From Lachnospiraceae bacterium (GTDB taxonomy: Bacteria > Bacillota > Clostridia > Lachnospirales > Lachnospiraceae): a DNA stretch of 64,000 bases. Shown here one piece after another: positions 41,716 to 52,016 of the stretch. The notes under the pieces are model-generated. The model was given only the letters and a program-made list of their open reading frames with translations, searched no databases and was not told where the DNA came from. Position numbers and translations under genes: made by a program. The stretch spans positions 1 through 64,000 of the forward strand of contig SVEC01000002.1 in assembly GCA_015057555.1 (NCBI GenBank), written 5' to 3'. Position 1 is the first letter of the stretch. Each line of letters begins with the position of its first letter.

Positions 41716-42627
41716 TTATTCCTCAAAATACTCATCTGCATAGTCATCATCTCCATATAAATCATATATGTCATTGATTGGCTCTTCAGATATATTAACT
41801 CTAGTATCTAGATATGCATATAAATCCTTACCCTTAATATCATCCGGATAAAGCTCAATATATTCTTTTGCTTGAGCATAGGCTTCTGAAAACTGACCAA
41901 GCTTCTCATAGCATACAATCTGAGTATATCTAAGCTGTTTCTCATAGGTTCTATCCTCCTGAAGTAAACCTTGCTTAGTATATGCTACACCAGTATTATA
42001 GTCCTCCTGTTCAATATAATACTGAGCAAATTTATAGCAAAGATAAGCATCCATTCCTACCTCTCTACTATAAATATCAAAGTATTCTTTCATCTTTTCA
42101 TAATCGTCGAGGAATTCATAGCAAATAGCAGCATATACGGCTAATTCTTTATATCCCCTATCTACAGCCTCAACAAAGGTAGTATGAGAACTATAATACT
42201 CACCCTTCGAAAATTTTATTAATGCTTCTGTAATCTTCATCAAATAGAGAACATCTTCTTTATTATAGTGCGAATCTGAATACTCATTGATAATATAATT
42301 ATAGGTATTATATGCATCCTGATGTTGTTCAAGTCTTAAATATGCATCCGCTTTATAATAGCAAATATCCACATTAAGCTTGTCAGAAAACCACTGATTA
42401 TATCCTAAGGCCTTATCAAAGTGATCTATAGCAGTCTCATAATCTCCTGCATTAAAGCATTCGATACCTTTATTTCTATATGCCTTCTTTGGAGTGAAAA
42501 TATGAAATATTCCAACGAAGGTAATAATAACAACCAAAATAAACAGTGCTATATTCAATATATGTAAAGCCTTTCTCATAGCTTTCTTTTTTCTTCTAAG
42601 TCTCTGTTTTTCTTCTCTCGGTGTCAT
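41716..42627 (-). CDS. membrane-anchored TPR-repeat protein
   Basis: The 303-residue protein has a basic start (TPREEKQRLRRKKKAMRK), one membrane helix (about 23-43) and at least five TPR-like helical pairs. One is RNKGIECFNAGDYETAIDHFDKALGYN. The repeats face outside if the positive-inside rule holds. TPR proteins mediate protein contacts; the partner is unknown. It precedes hflX and follows a VanY-like gene by 24 bases, so an envelope role is plausible. ATG 42627 follows AAGG; a TTG two codons upstream is an alternative. Confidence 0.8.
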   Translation of the reverse strand: MTPREEKQRLRRKKKAMRKALHILNIALFILVVIITFVGIFHIFTPKKAYRNKGIECFNAGDYETAIDHFDKALGYNQWFSDKLNVDICYYKADAYLRLEQHQDAYNTYNYIINEYSDSHYNKEDVLYLMKITEALIKFSKGEYYSSHTTFVEAVDRGYKELAVYAAICYEFLDDYEKMKEYFDIYSREVGMDAYLCYKFAQYYIEQEDYNTGVAYTKQGLLQEDRTYEKQLRYTQIVCYEKLGQFSEAYAQAKEYIELYPDDIKGKDLYAYLDTRVNISEEPINDIYDLYGDDDYADEYFEE

Positions 42628-42651
42628 AATCAAACCAACCTTAAATCTATT

Positions 42652-43545
42652 TTACTGAACAAGCTGCATAAACTCCTCAAGTGAAAGATTATTTTCAGCC
42701 ATAAATGCAGCTGCTTCTCTTCCAACATATCTATACTGCCACTGCTCATCACTAATTCCTGTAATACTAACCTTATTAGCAGGATATCTATTAATAAATC
42801 CATACTTATGACAATTATTCATAAGCCACTGATCTGTGCCTCTTGTAGACTTATAATCTTCCTCACCTAAAACCTCTACATCTGTGAGGTCAACAGCAAG
42901 ACCTGTCTCATGCTCACTACATCCTGGCTTGTCCACTGACTTACCAACCTGTGCTTGAGCTTCTTCCTCTAATAAGCCCTGATCAACATAATGTGTTACA
43001 GCCTCATTGTACATCTGTGACTGAGTTTCCTCATCAATATACGCATTGATAATATTATACTCATATCCAGCCATATTACATGCATTAAGCATCTCTAGGA
43101 AATCATCAAACATTCTCTTATCAATATCTAGACCACAATTAAGTGTATGATGCTCAAAAGTATAATCATCTGATAATGGATGTGTCTCATCTACTATGAA
43201 TAAAAAGTCTTTATTTTTACTATAAATCTCAAGAGCCTGTTGTTTCATAGCTTTTTGGGCGGCAATTTGTGGGTCCTCAGTTGCATCTGGAGGTGTAGCA
43301 ACCTCTGTAGTTGTAATCTTGAAATCCTTTTTCTTCTTGCCACCAAGTGAAAAGATATTAGCAAACATTACAATTAGCAAAATTATAGCAACAAGTGCAA
43401 ATACAGAATAAATTAAAATACTATAGTCACCAGCCTTGGTATGCTTAACTAATCTTCTAATATACTTTCTAACTGCTTTTCTTGCTTTTTTATATAATCT
43501 TACAGTTTTAGCTTTTATTACTTCCCATAAGCCTTTAAAATCCAT
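42652..43545 (-). CDS. VanY/D-Ala-D-Ala carboxypeptidase-like protein, zinc ligand substituted
   Basis: The 297-residue protein has a basic cytoplasmic start, a membrane helix (about 41-65) and an extracellular LAS-type peptidase domain. The S-x-H-x-x-G-x-A-x-D motif is intact (His212, Asp219 in SEHETGLAVDL). The second motif, normally E-x-W-H, reads EQWQ (Glu267, Gln270), so the third zinc ligand is missing. The enzyme may bind metal differently, be inactive, or act as a binding protein. ATG 43545 follows GGGGG. Confidence 0.82.
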   Translation of the reverse strand: MDFKGLWEVIKAKTVRLYKKARKAVRKYIRRLVKHTKAGDYSILIYSVFALVAIILLIVMFANIFSLGGKKKKDFKITTTEVATPPDATEDPQIAAQKAMKQQALEIYSKNKDFLFIVDETHPLSDDYTFEHHTLNCGLDIDKRMFDDFLEMLNACNMAGYEYNIINAYIDEETQSQMYNEAVTHYVDQGLLEEEAQAQVGKSVDKPGCSEHETGLAVDLTDVEVLGEEDYKSTRGTDQWLMNNCHKYGFINRYPANKVSITGISDEQWQYRYVGREAAAFMAENNLSLEEFMQLVQ

Positions 43546-43662
43546 GCGTTTTAACCCCCATTTCATTATTTATCAATTAAGTATATCTAATCTACAGAAA
43601 AACAAATTATATTACACTATAGATATTAATAAATTAACATAATTACAAGAAAATTACAATGT

Positions 43663-46227
43663 TTAATCTAATTTATATGTTTCACGAAGTTTCGCCTTTT
43701 CTTCTTCAATTTCCTTCTTGAAATCTATAGACTTTATAACCCGACAATTATTCCCTGTTGTGAGCTGTCTAATTAAACTGTCTGAGGTTACAACAGTAAT
43801 ATTTAACTTATCCTTATTGGTATTAGCAAACCTTTCTATATAGGCATCTGCAGTTTCATTCTCTTTTGTATGTACCACAGTGATTTCCTCAATAACTGAT
43901 TCACTTCCTTTATTATCTTGCACCTTATATCCATCAAATACTATCATCATATTTGTATCAATAATAGCTCTATATTCAGAAACAACAGATACAAGCTTAT
44001 CCTTTGCAGATTCTATATTAAGCTTTGATAACTCCTTTAAATCCTCCCATGCAAAAATAACATTATAACCATCTATTATATATACCTTCTCTTTTGCTTT
44101 TGGTGTAACCTTCACCTTAGAATAATTAAAATAGTCCGGTTCTCTCTTCTTTTTATAGCTTTTTTTATGAGAATTAGTATTTGAATTAAAGGTTTTATTT
44201 AGTATCTCATCTATTTCATCTATTCCTATAGTATAATCAAAGCTATCCTTTCTGTTAATAACAAAAACATCATCTCTTTTTATTTCATTTTCAAAGGAAA
44301 GATGCATATAGTCCCTGACCTCATACCAAGGAACAACAAAGCCGGCTCCATGTGCACAAAATACAGAGGATGATGGATTTTTAATGTCTTCCTCAGGGTT
44401 ATATCCTATAGATTCTATAACCTCAGCCTGATTATGGCAGACATCATATCCTGCAAAATTAAGAGTAATATTACCTTTACCCTTTGTATATGAATTAACA
44501 TTCACCTGATAATTTCTCATAGTAGCTACTGGCCCTTTACCGGATATAATAGCTATATCCCCCTTAAGGTCTGGAGGATTCATAGTTCCATTCATAGCTT
44601 CAATATCCATCATAGCCTTACCAACCATCTCAGAAGGAATATATAACTGAAAATCATAATATGGTTCTAGAAGTATACCCTCCCCATACATCAAACCATT
44701 TCTAATAGCTCTATAGGTTGCCTGTCTAAAATCCCCTCCCTCAGTATGTTTAAGATGTGCCTTGCCATTTATTAAGGTAATTTTAACATCTGTCAGAGCT
44801 GAGCCTGTAAGAACACCTTTATGAGTGCGTTCTAAAACATGTTTTTTTATTAATCTCTGCCAATTTTTATCAAGTATATCTTCGCTAACATTGCTATCAA
44901 TACTTATGCCAGAACCTCTTTCACCAGGTTCAATAAGAAGATGAACCTCTGCATAGTGTCTTAGTGGTTCGAAGTGTCCAACACCAATGACAGAATCACC
45001 TATAGTCTCCTTATAGGTTATACTACCTAAGTCAAATTCAGGAACAAATCCTAATCTATTATAAATCAATGCTTTAAGTACATCTATTTGAACCTGTCCC
45101 ATTAATTTTACCTTTATTTCATCCTTACCCTCATTCCACATAAGTGAAAGTTCAGGTAACTCTTCCTCCAGTTGCTTAAGCTTAGGATACATTTGTCTGC
45201 TACTAATATCATCAGGAACAATAATCTGATAGCTGATTACAGGCTCCAATAACTTCATAGGCATGTAAGTTTCAATACCTAAGCAATCACCTGAATTTAC
45301 ATTTTCCAAACCGGTAACAGCACATATATCCCCTGGAAATGCTTGATTTATTGCATCATATTTATCTCCATTATAAATTCTTATCTGATTAACCTTTTCA
45401 TCATTAATTAAATCCTTAACTCTCAAACATCCTGAAGTAATCTTTAAATGCACCAATCTTTGATTCTTTTCATCTCTGGTTACTTTGTATACCTTTGCAC
45501 CAAATTCTTTATCCTCATAACTTTCATCATCAAAAAAATCAAAGGTAAATCTATCTAAACCACATAACAAGGTATCAATACCTTCAAGTTTAAGTGCTGA
45601 GCCAAAATAACAAGGAAAAACAAGTCTTTCCCCAATTAACTCTATAATAATATCATCATTAATATTTCCATCATCTAAAAAGCTTTCCAAAAATTCCTCA
45701 TCATTTGAATATTCAGCATAATTTACAGCCATACTTTCTAAATCCTCATAAGATAAAATATCGAAATCAATACAATTTACTGATAATTCTGATTTTAAGT
45801 TATTTATAATACTATTCTTTTCATTCTCTGGCTGATCCATCTTATTTACAAAGATAAAAGTAGGAATATTATATTGTTTTAGTAGCCTCCAAAGAGTTTT
45901 TGTATGTCCCTGGACACCATCACTGGCACTTATTACTAAAATAGCATAATCCAGCACTTGTAAGGTTCTCTCCATTTCTGCAGAAAAATCCACATGACCT
46001 GGTGTGTCAAGCAATGTAAAATAGGCTGTATCTGTTTCAAACACAGCCTGCTTTGAAAATATGGTTATTCCTCTACTTTTTTCCATATCATCAGTATCTA
46101 AATATGTATTTTTGTTATCAACCCTTCCTAAATTCTTTATAATACCAGTCTTAAATAATATTGCCTCTGAAAGAGTCGTCTTACCTGCATCAACATGGGC
46201 AAGTACTCCAATAACACATTTTTTCAT
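43663..46227 (-). CDS. TetM-like translational GTPase fused to an NYN (YacP/Rae1-like) domain
   Basis: The 854-residue protein is an elongation factor G relative of the TetM/TetO branch. G motifs are HVDAGKTT (11-18), RGIT, DTPGH (74-78) and NKMD (128-131), with the EF-G domains following. From about residue 714 a second domain begins, VYIIDGYNVIFAW, with MIVFDGYK and VVTSDSLI. This NYN/PIN-like nuclease fold resembles YacP/Rae1, a ribosome-bound endoribonuclease in B. subtilis. Tetracycline resistance should not be assumed; ancestral housekeeping members of this branch are common. The fusion suggests GTP-driven access to the ribosome with mRNA cleavage. ATG 46227 follows GAGGT. Confidence 0.85.
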   Translation of the reverse strand: MKKCVIGVLAHVDAGKTTLSEAILFKTGIIKNLGRVDNKNTYLDTDDMEKSRGITIFSKQAVFETDTAYFTLLDTPGHVDFSAEMERTLQVLDYAILVISASDGVQGHTKTLWRLLKQYNIPTFIFVNKMDQPENEKNSIINNLKSELSVNCIDFDILSYEDLESMAVNYAEYSNDEEFLESFLDDGNINDDIIIELIGERLVFPCYFGSALKLEGIDTLLCGLDRFTFDFFDDESYEDKEFGAKVYKVTRDEKNQRLVHLKITSGCLRVKDLINDEKVNQIRIYNGDKYDAINQAFPGDICAVTGLENVNSGDCLGIETYMPMKLLEPVISYQIIVPDDISSRQMYPKLKQLEEELPELSLMWNEGKDEIKVKLMGQVQIDVLKALIYNRLGFVPEFDLGSITYKETIGDSVIGVGHFEPLRHYAEVHLLIEPGERGSGISIDSNVSEDILDKNWQRLIKKHVLERTHKGVLTGSALTDVKITLINGKAHLKHTEGGDFRQATYRAIRNGLMYGEGILLEPYYDFQLYIPSEMVGKAMMDIEAMNGTMNPPDLKGDIAIISGKGPVATMRNYQVNVNSYTKGKGNITLNFAGYDVCHNQAEVIESIGYNPEEDIKNPSSSVFCAHGAGFVVPWYEVRDYMHLSFENEIKRDDVFVINRKDSFDYTIGIDEIDEILNKTFNSNTNSHKKSYKKKREPDYFNYSKVKVTPKAKEKVYIIDGYNVIFAWEDLKELSKLNIESAKDKLVSVVSEYRAIIDTNMMIVFDGYKVQDNKGSESVIEEITVVHTKENETADAYIERFANTNKDKLNITVVTSDSLIRQLTTGNNCRVIKSIDFKKEIEEEKAKLRETYKLD

Positions 46228-46249
46228 AATTACCTCATCTATCATATAA

Positions 46250-46284
46250 TACAAATAAGCCCATAATAAATGGGCTTATTTGTA
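46250..46284 (-). terminator. terminator after purE
   Basis: On the minus strand ATACAAATAAGCCCAT pairs with ATGGGCTTATTTGTAT around a short loop. The stem starts a few bases after the purE stop and ends before the ribosome site of the TetM-like gene, so it either ends the purE transcript or attenuates the next gene. Confidence 0.7.
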
Positions 46285-46288
46285 TCTA

Positions 46289-46780
46289 TTAGTTATATTT
46301 TGCAATAATATCCTCATTAGTCTTCATAGCCTGAAGCTCCATATCCTTTCTAAAATAAAGGAGCTTGTCCTTTAAAGCCTCATGCTTAATAGACATAATC
46401 TGAAGAGCTAAATAAGCAGCATTTTTACCACCATTAATAGCAACTGTTGCAACTGGTATTCCTGGTGGCATCTGAACTATAGAATAAAGAGCATCTACTC
46501 CATCCAAAACAGAACCAGATATAGGTACACCTATAACCGGAAGCACTGTCTGAGAAGCAATAACACCTGGTAAGGCAGCAGCCATTCCAGCTCCAGCAAT
46601 AATAACCTCAGTTCCATTGTTATTTGCATCTTTAATAAACGCTGATAAACCAGCATGTGCTCTGTGAGCTGATAGACATCTAACATCTACTTTAACATCA
46701 TATTCTTTCAGTATATTGATAGCAGGCTCAAGCTTTGGTAAATCACTTGTTGAACCCATTACAATAGCTACTCTCATCAT
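46289..46780 (-). CDS. purE: 5-(carboxyamino)imidazole ribonucleotide mutase
   Basis: The 163-residue protein shows PurE features: MGSTSDLP near the start, CLSAHRAH with the catalytic His, GAGMAAALPGV and GVPISGSVLDG. It isomerises N5-CAIR to CAIR in purine synthesis. No other pur gene adjoins it and no purine riboswitch was seen upstream. Two consecutive ATG codons (46780, 46777) follow GGAGG. Confidence 0.95.
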   Translation of the reverse strand: MMRVAIVMGSTSDLPKLEPAINILKEYDVKVDVRCLSAHRAHAGLSAFIKDANNNGTEVIIAGAGMAAALPGVIASQTVLPVIGVPISGSVLDGVDALYSIVQMPPGIPVATVAINGGKNAAYLALQIMSIKHEALKDKLLYFRKDMELQAMKTNEDIIAKYN

Positions 46781-46792
46781 TAATCCTCCAAT

Positions 46793-48493
46793 TTAAAATC
46801 TAAATACTGACATACTTTCCTCAAGGTCAGCAGCTATCTGACGAAGTCCATTAGACTTATCAGAAATATCCTCTACTATAGCAGAAACCTCTGTTGCAGA
46901 AGCTGAAGTTTCCTGTGTTCCTGCAGCATTTTCCTCTGCAATAGCGGTTAAATTCTGAACTATATCAACAACTCCAACTCTAGCCTCATCCAGCTGTGCA
47001 GCCTTATCAGAAATTCTATCAATAGCCTTATTAGACTGCTCTACACCACTAATAATTTGAGTAAATGCATTATCAGTCTGTTCTACATGGTCACTCTGTA
47101 ATCTAATAATCTCTTTAACATCATACATAGTTTCAACAGCTCTCTCAGTATCCTTAAGAAGCTCTTGAATAATAACCTCGATTTGCTGTGCAGAAATATT
47201 ACTTTGCTCTGCAAGCTTCTGAATCTCAGCTGCTACAACCGCAAAGCCCTTACCCTGTTCACCAGCTCTAGCTGCCTCAATAGAAGCATTAAGCGAAAGT
47301 AAGTTTGTCTCCTCAGCAATAGAAGTTATAAGTTTTGTAGCTTCACTAATTTTAAGTGCAGACTCATTAGTTGTATTAGTCTGCTCAGCTATAACATCGA
47401 TATACTCGCCAGCTCTTCTATTAACCTCTCCAAGCTCCTTGATAATATCCTTAGCAAATGAAGTAGACTCCTTCATCTCCTCCGAATATTCGCGAAGCCT
47501 TGCAATCTCTTCATTAGTCTCCTCAACCATGTTACCCATAATGATAACATTTTCAGTTGCTTCCTGAGTATCCTCTGCCTGTGAAGCAGCACCTTGAGCT
47601 ATATCATTAACAGCCTTCTCCACCTGTTCCATAGTTGTTGATGTTTCTGCAGCATCTGTGTTAAGAGCATCTGCAGCAAACATTACATTGTCACTCTTTT
47701 CTTTGATAGTTCCAACAACATCAACAAGTGATAGTCTAAGCTTATCCATAGCGCGACTAATTTCACCTGTTTCGTCTTTTTTGTTATTAAGCTTAGCCTG
47801 AATAGGATCTTCTGTAAAATCCATATCAGCAACCTTATCTACAACCTTAACAAGCTGCGTGATAGGTCTAATAAGAATAGTAGCTAAAATAGCACCAATC
47901 AAGCCAAATACGACAACCGCAATAATAATTGCAACAACACCTCTTTTATTAAGATGTGTTACAGCCTCAAACATCTCAGCTTCATCAGCAGTTACTACAA
48001 GAATATACTCCTGTGATGGTGGAACATATACACCTGCATATTTCTTTGAACCATTATATTCATACTCAATTGTATCATTATCTATAGTTTTTCCAGCGGC
48101 AATCTCTTCAACAATCTTCGTAACTGCTGCATTTTCAACCTTTACACCAACTTTTTCCTTATCAGGATGATAAAGCATATTACCATCAGGACAAACTACA
48201 TAAACATAGCTACTTTCAACATCCTCCATACCAACATTATCAAGCTGATGAGCTAGAAATTCATATGTAAGTATTTCCTCTGATGAAGATAACAAAATTT
48301 CCTCATCAATCATATGACCATAAGCCAATGATATATCATCCATATAATGATGATTAAGTATTGTAATCTCCTCTTTTATACTTGGTGAATAAAGCCACAC
48401 CATAAGACCACCTGTAAGAGCTATCATAATAACCATAGCAGCTATTAGGTAGTATTTCATAGAAAATACTCTATCATTTTTATTATTTTCCAT
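46793..48493 (-). CDS. methyl-accepting chemotaxis protein
   Basis: The 566-residue receptor has a membrane helix (about 12-33) and an extracellular Cache-like sensor (about 34-190, [19 protein letters not shown]). A second helix (185-210), a HAMP domain, and a signalling domain follow, the last with the conserved hairpin tip [30 protein letters not shown]. It signals to CheA/CheW in response to a small molecule that cannot be told from sequence. It implies motility genes elsewhere. ATG 48493 follows AGGAGG; the longer frame to 48526 overlaps the promoter. Confidence 0.93.
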   Translation of the reverse strand: MENNKNDRVFSMKYYLIAAMVIMIALTGGLMVWLYSPSIKEEITILNHHYMDDISLAYGHMIDEEILLSSSEEILTYEFLAHQLDNVGMEDVESSYVYVVCPDGNMLYHPDKEKVGVKVENAAVTKIVEEIAAGKTIDNDTIEYEYNGSKKYAGVYVPPSQEYILVVTADEAEMFEAVTHLNKRGVVAIIIAVVVFGLIGAILATILIRPITQLVKVVDKVADMDFTEDPIQAKLNNKKDETGEISRAMDKLRLSLVDVVGTIKEKSDNVMFAADALNTDAAETSTTMEQVEKAVNDIAQGAASQAEDTQEATENVIIMGNMVEETNEEIARLREYSEEMKESTSFAKDIIKELGEVNRRAGEYIDVIAEQTNTTNESALKISEATKLITSIAEETNLLSLNASIEAARAGEQGKGFAVVAAEIQKLAEQSNISAQQIEVIIQELLKDTERAVETMYDVKEIIRLQSDHVEQTDNAFTQIISGVEQSNKAIDRISDKAAQLDEARVGVVDIVQNLTAIAEENAAGTQETSASATEVSAIVEDISDKSNGLRQIAADLEESMSVFRF

Positions 48494-48532
48494 TTGGGTA
48501 ACCTCCTTTGTATATATTAATTCCATGAAAAT

Positions 48533-48561
48533 ATTTTACCAAAATCAACTCTTTTTTACAA
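48533..48561 (-). promoter_or_regulatory. promoter of the chemoreceptor gene
   Basis: Minus strand TTGTAA (48561-48556), 17-base spacer, TAAAAT (48538-48533), about 40 bases before the start codon. It matches a vegetative sigma-A promoter rather than a sigma-D motility promoter. Confidence 0.55.
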
Positions 48562-48621
48562 GCATTATAAAGAAAATATTATATACAATTCTCTTACTTA
48601 TTGATTACAAAATACTACGCT

Positions 48622-50301
48622 TTAAGGTATACTTTCCTCTACACACAACGCTCCCCAGCCAATCCTATCATTTGGTATTTCCCCAAACACAGACAACCTT
48701 TTAGCACCCTTAATTAAGTAAGCTTTTACCTTTTCCCCATATAAAAATATATCATTTCCCCTCACTATTCCATACTCCATCAACATTGCAGCACCGGAAG
48801 ACACAAAAGGGGTTGCAAAGGAAGTTCCTGTTACCCTGGTATATCCACCTCCAACCAATGTAGTATCAATATTTACTCCCGGAGCAACCAAATCCGGCTT
48901 TACTAATCCATCTACTGTATATCCTCTACCAGAAAAGGAAGCATATGTAAGAGTATTGGAGTCATATGCTCCAACGGCTATAACATTTGATGTGGTAGAT
49001 GGAATAGTTATAGTCGTTGTCTCAGTAGGATTTAAGAAATACAAATTTGTGTTTGTACTTCCCTCCACTGGTAACCAAATATCTACTCTGCCATCAATTA
49101 TACTTTTGGGATTAAATATTATACTCCATACCCCTGACTCTATATATTCTTCTATGGGAATAATACTTATGTAGGTTTCTAATCTGGTATTAATTGGTGT
49201 TGGACCATTATTTAAAACTCTAATATCCATATTATTAGTCTCATAATTCATCAATTCATCATAATTATTAAATGGACCAAGGCTATTCCCAGATGGTGTT
49301 TCTAAAAATATATCCACTACATCTGTTATTTCACGCCATACTTGTATATAAATACTACCTTCACCCTGTGACACCTGAAAATCTCTTCTATAAAAGCTAT
49401 CATTACCCATATTAATTTGAATATGTCTTCCTGACACGGCATCGTTGCCAGCTCCCACAACCCAAGTAAGCTTAGCGAAATTTGCTATAATACCTATATA
49501 TTTTTCAAGGATAGAATTACCATTATGATCCCCTCCGTTATTACCATAGCTAAGATTTATTACCATAGGTAAATTATTATCTCTAGCATATCTTACTGAA
49601 AAATCAATTCCTTTCATTAAATTTATTGTATCGACTTGATTTGTATTCCTTGTATCCAACTTGACAATTAACAAATCTGCCTCTGGTGTACATGCTGAAA
49701 CAATACCAGCCACAGCTGTTCCATGACCAGTTACATCCCTACTCATAAATTCATTATCTGAATTCAAATACATATTAATATCATCTCTATTAAAATAACT
49801 ACCTTCTCCGTAGCTCATTGGAGGATTTCCTGTTAGGGTTTGATCCCAAAGTCCAACCACCTTAGACCACCTAACATCATTTTGATTTGTGAAAAAAACA
49901 GGATGATAAATATCTAACCCAGAGTCTATTATGGATACAGTTACTCCCTCTCCTCTAAGCTCCATATCAAAATAAGGAACACTCATACAGGAAGAAACAA
50001 AGCCATCAATAATTCTTTGTTCCTGAATAAAGCTTTTTGGTTTTTCTATATATATTATTCTAGTATCCTCTGATATTTTAATTATTTGTTCAACATCTAT
50101 AATAATAATTGCAAATTCACCTAATAGAGCTTCTCCAGTAATTTCATAATCCTCTAATATTTCAGATAACTCTCCTACGTATCTAATAATCAAACTCCAC
50201 TTTTCATCATAAAATCCAGTATTTAAATCTAAACTTTTAAGCCTTATTTCTTCTGGTGTTTCAATAGCTACTAAAAGGTCTGTACCAAGCTTATTGTTCA
50301 T
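48622..50301 (-). CDS. S8 subtilisin-family protease, Csp-like
   Basis: The 559-residue protein has an intact catalytic triad: Asp126 in SIIDSG, His193 in TGHGTAVAG and Ser494 in GTSFATP. There is no signal peptide. An N-terminal prodomain-like region (about 1-105) precedes the catalytic domain, and a jelly-roll-like insertion lies between His and Ser at about 310-420. This layout resembles the Csp spore germination proteases of clostridia, which activate the cortex hydrolase. It is divergent from spoIIGA-sigE, also a sporulation locus, which supports that reading; secreted or housekeeping subtilases remain possible. Confidence 0.8.
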   Translation of the reverse strand: MNNKLGTDLLVAIETPEEIRLKSLDLNTGFYDEKWSLIIRYVGELSEILEDYEITGEALLGEFAIIIIDVEQIIKISEDTRIIYIEKPKSFIQEQRIIDGFVSSCMSVPYFDMELRGEGVTVSIIDSGLDIYHPVFFTNQNDVRWSKVVGLWDQTLTGNPPMSYGEGSYFNRDDINMYLNSDNEFMSRDVTGHGTAVAGIVSACTPEADLLIVKLDTRNTNQVDTINLMKGIDFSVRYARDNNLPMVINLSYGNNGGDHNGNSILEKYIGIIANFAKLTWVVGAGNDAVSGRHIQINMGNDSFYRRDFQVSQGEGSIYIQVWREITDVVDIFLETPSGNSLGPFNNYDELMNYETNNMDIRVLNNGPTPINTRLETYISIIPIEEYIESGVWSIIFNPKSIIDGRVDIWLPVEGSTNTNLYFLNPTETTTITIPSTTSNVIAVGAYDSNTLTYASFSGRGYTVDGLVKPDLVAPGVNIDTTLVGGGYTRVTGTSFATPFVSSGAAMLMEYGIVRGNDIFLYGEKVKAYLIKGAKRLSVFGEIPNDRIGWGALCVEESIP

Positions 50302-50316
50302 AATTTCTCCTTTATA

Positions 50317-50393
50317 TTGTCGATTTTAGTTTTACAATTTTAATGCCAGCCTAACTTGCTTCGACATTTAATCAAAGTGTAACAGACTATAAT
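50317..50393 (+). promoter_or_regulatory. spoIIG-type promoter with Spo0A boxes
   Basis: The Spo0A box TGTCGAA is present as its complement TTCGACA at 50360-50366, with a weaker TGTCGAT at 50318-50324. TATAAT is at 50388-50393. The -35-like TCGACA (50361-50366) is 21 bases from it, wider than the usual 17. A stretched sigma-A promoter needing Spo0A is the known feature of B. subtilis spoIIG, so this operon is likely activated at sporulation onset. Confidence 0.68.
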
Positions 50394-50421
50394 TTAAATC
50401 CAATGATATAGGGAGGTGACT

Positions 50422-51267
50422 ATGAGTTATGTTGTATACGCAGATGTAATGCTGGTATGGATATTTATGATTAATTATCTTACCTACTACATAACCTGTA
50501 AAATTATTAACCACCGATTATCTAAAGGAATACTAATAATATGGAGTTTAATATCTGCTGTATTACTGGAACTTGTATATATTTTATTTATATACTCAAA
50601 CAACGAATTTCTTAAGCTACTGTATATATCTGTTAATATTGCTATGTATCTAATATTTACTAAGCAAATTATTAAAACAAGATGCACTACAAGCTTCATA
50701 AGAATGCTTAGCTATAGCCTACTTGGAACACTAATATTAGCAGGAATAGTTATGGTTTTCACCCCTGAAAAGGCAAAAATCAATGTTTTAACTCCTGTAA
50801 TCATAACTGTTTGCATAATAATTCCATTAATATTTAAAATTTGTCCTACAAATGCAACACAAACCATTTATCAAGTAGAAATTCATACGAATCATAAAGT
50901 AATAAATACATATGGATACTTAGACACTGGAAATAACTTAATAGATATTTATTCAAATAAACCTGTAATAATTCTTGATTATAGATTAATCAATGAAATC
51001 ATATTTGAAAAAGATAAACCATACCTGGAAAAATATATTAATACAGGTAATTATCAATATATAGCAAATTTAATTATAGATAATGAGCTACTTCATCCTA
51101 TCTGCTACAAAACCGTAAGCAATGAATTTTCTATAATGCCAGCCTTTAAAATTAAATGTCTAATATTAAACAAAAAACAAATATACAAAAACATTATATG
51201 TGCAATAAGCAAAAGTAAGTTGTCAAATACAAACGACTATATGGTGCTATTAAATAATAATTTATAA
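50422..51267 (+). CDS. spoIIGA: sigma-E processing peptidase SpoIIGA
   Basis: The 281-residue protein has five membrane helices in the first 140 residues and a cytoplasmic aspartic protease-like domain with the DTGN motif (168-171). In B. subtilis SpoIIGA dimerises in the mother-cell membrane and removes the pro-sequence of sigma-E. The next gene encodes that pro-sigma. ATG 50422 lies four bases after GGGAGGT; a GTG two codons upstream overlaps the ribosome site. Confidence 0.93.
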   Translation: MSYVVYADVMLVWIFMINYLTYYITCKIINHRLSKGILIIWSLISAVLLELVYILFIYSNNEFLKLLYISVNIAMYLIFTKQIIKTRCTTSFIRMLSYSLLGTLILAGIVMVFTPEKAKINVLTPVIITVCIIIPLIFKICPTNATQTIYQVEIHTNHKVINTYGYLDTGNNLIDIYSNKPVIILDYRLINEIIFEKDKPYLEKYINTGNYQYIANLIIDNELLHPICYKTVSNEFSIMPAFKIKCLILNKKQIYKNIICAISKSKLSNTNDYMVLLNNNL

Positions 51268-51287
51268 AACAGAGAGGAGCTATTCAA

Positions 51288-52013
51288 ATGATTAGCATAA
51301 TAAGTAACAACAAGTTTCAATTTAACATCAAAAGCTTTGCAAACCTTCTAATGTACCCTAAAAACGAGGTTCACTATATCGGTGGAGCTGAAATACTTCC
51401 ACCTCCCTTAAGTCCTGAGGAAGAAGCAGAGCTAATAAGTCGAATAGATTTAGAAGACTCAGTAAGACAAATATTAATCGAACATAATCTAAGACTAGTA
51501 GTTTATATTGCAAAAAAATTCGACAATACAGGAATCGGAGTTGAAGATTTAATATCTATTGGAACTATAGGATTAATCAAAGCTATAAATACCTTCAAAT
51601 CTGACAAAAACATAAAATTGGCAACCTACGCCAGCAGATGTATCGAAAACGAAATACTTATGCACCTTCGTCGAAGCACTAGATTCAAAACCGATTTATC
51701 CTTCGACGAACCATTAAATGTAGATTGGGACGGCAACGAACTACTTCTATCAGACATATTGGGAACCGAGGAAGATGTTATCTACAGAGATATGGAAGAC
51801 GAGGTGGACAGAACCCTATTAGAGCAAGCGCTTAAAGTATTAACAGAAAGAGAACGTATGATTATAGAATTAAGATTCGGCATTGGTCATGACGATGAGG
51901 AAATGACACAAAAGGAGGTTGCTGATTTACTGGGAATCTCTCAATCTTATATATCCAGACTAGAGAAAAAAATTATCAAAAGGTTAAAAAGAGAAATGTT
52001 AAGACTTGGATAA
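51288..52013 (+). CDS. sigE: sporulation sigma factor SigE precursor
   Basis: The 241-residue protein has an N-terminal pro-sequence (about 1-29), then the conserved [16 protein letters not shown] junction. Sigma region 2 follows ([50 protein letters not shown]), with [13 protein letters not shown] and a region 4 helix-turn-helix ([24 protein letters not shown]). It directs early mother-cell genes after SpoIIGA processing. ATG 51288 follows GAGAGGAGC. It is the clearest sign that the organism has a sporulation programme. Confidence 0.96.
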   Translation: MISIISNNKFQFNIKSFANLLMYPKNEVHYIGGAEILPPPLSPEEEAELISRIDLEDSVRQILIEHNLRLVVYIAKKFDNTGIGVEDLISIGTIGLIKAINTFKSDKNIKLATYASRCIENEILMHLRRSTRFKTDLSFDEPLNVDWDGNELLLSDILGTEEDVIYRDMEDEVDRTLLEQALKVLTERERMIIELRFGIGHDDEEMTQKEVADLLGISQSYISRLEKKIIKRLKREMLRLG

Positions 52014-52016
52014 AAT

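Noticed and set aside
43663-46227. Acquired tetracycline resistance gene
   Set aside because: The product is longer than TetM, carries a nuclease-like domain, sits in a housekeeping context and has base composition like its neighbours.
46781-46792. Purine riboswitch ahead of purE
   Set aside because: Only 12 bases separate purE from the upstream chemoreceptor gene, so no aptamer fits.
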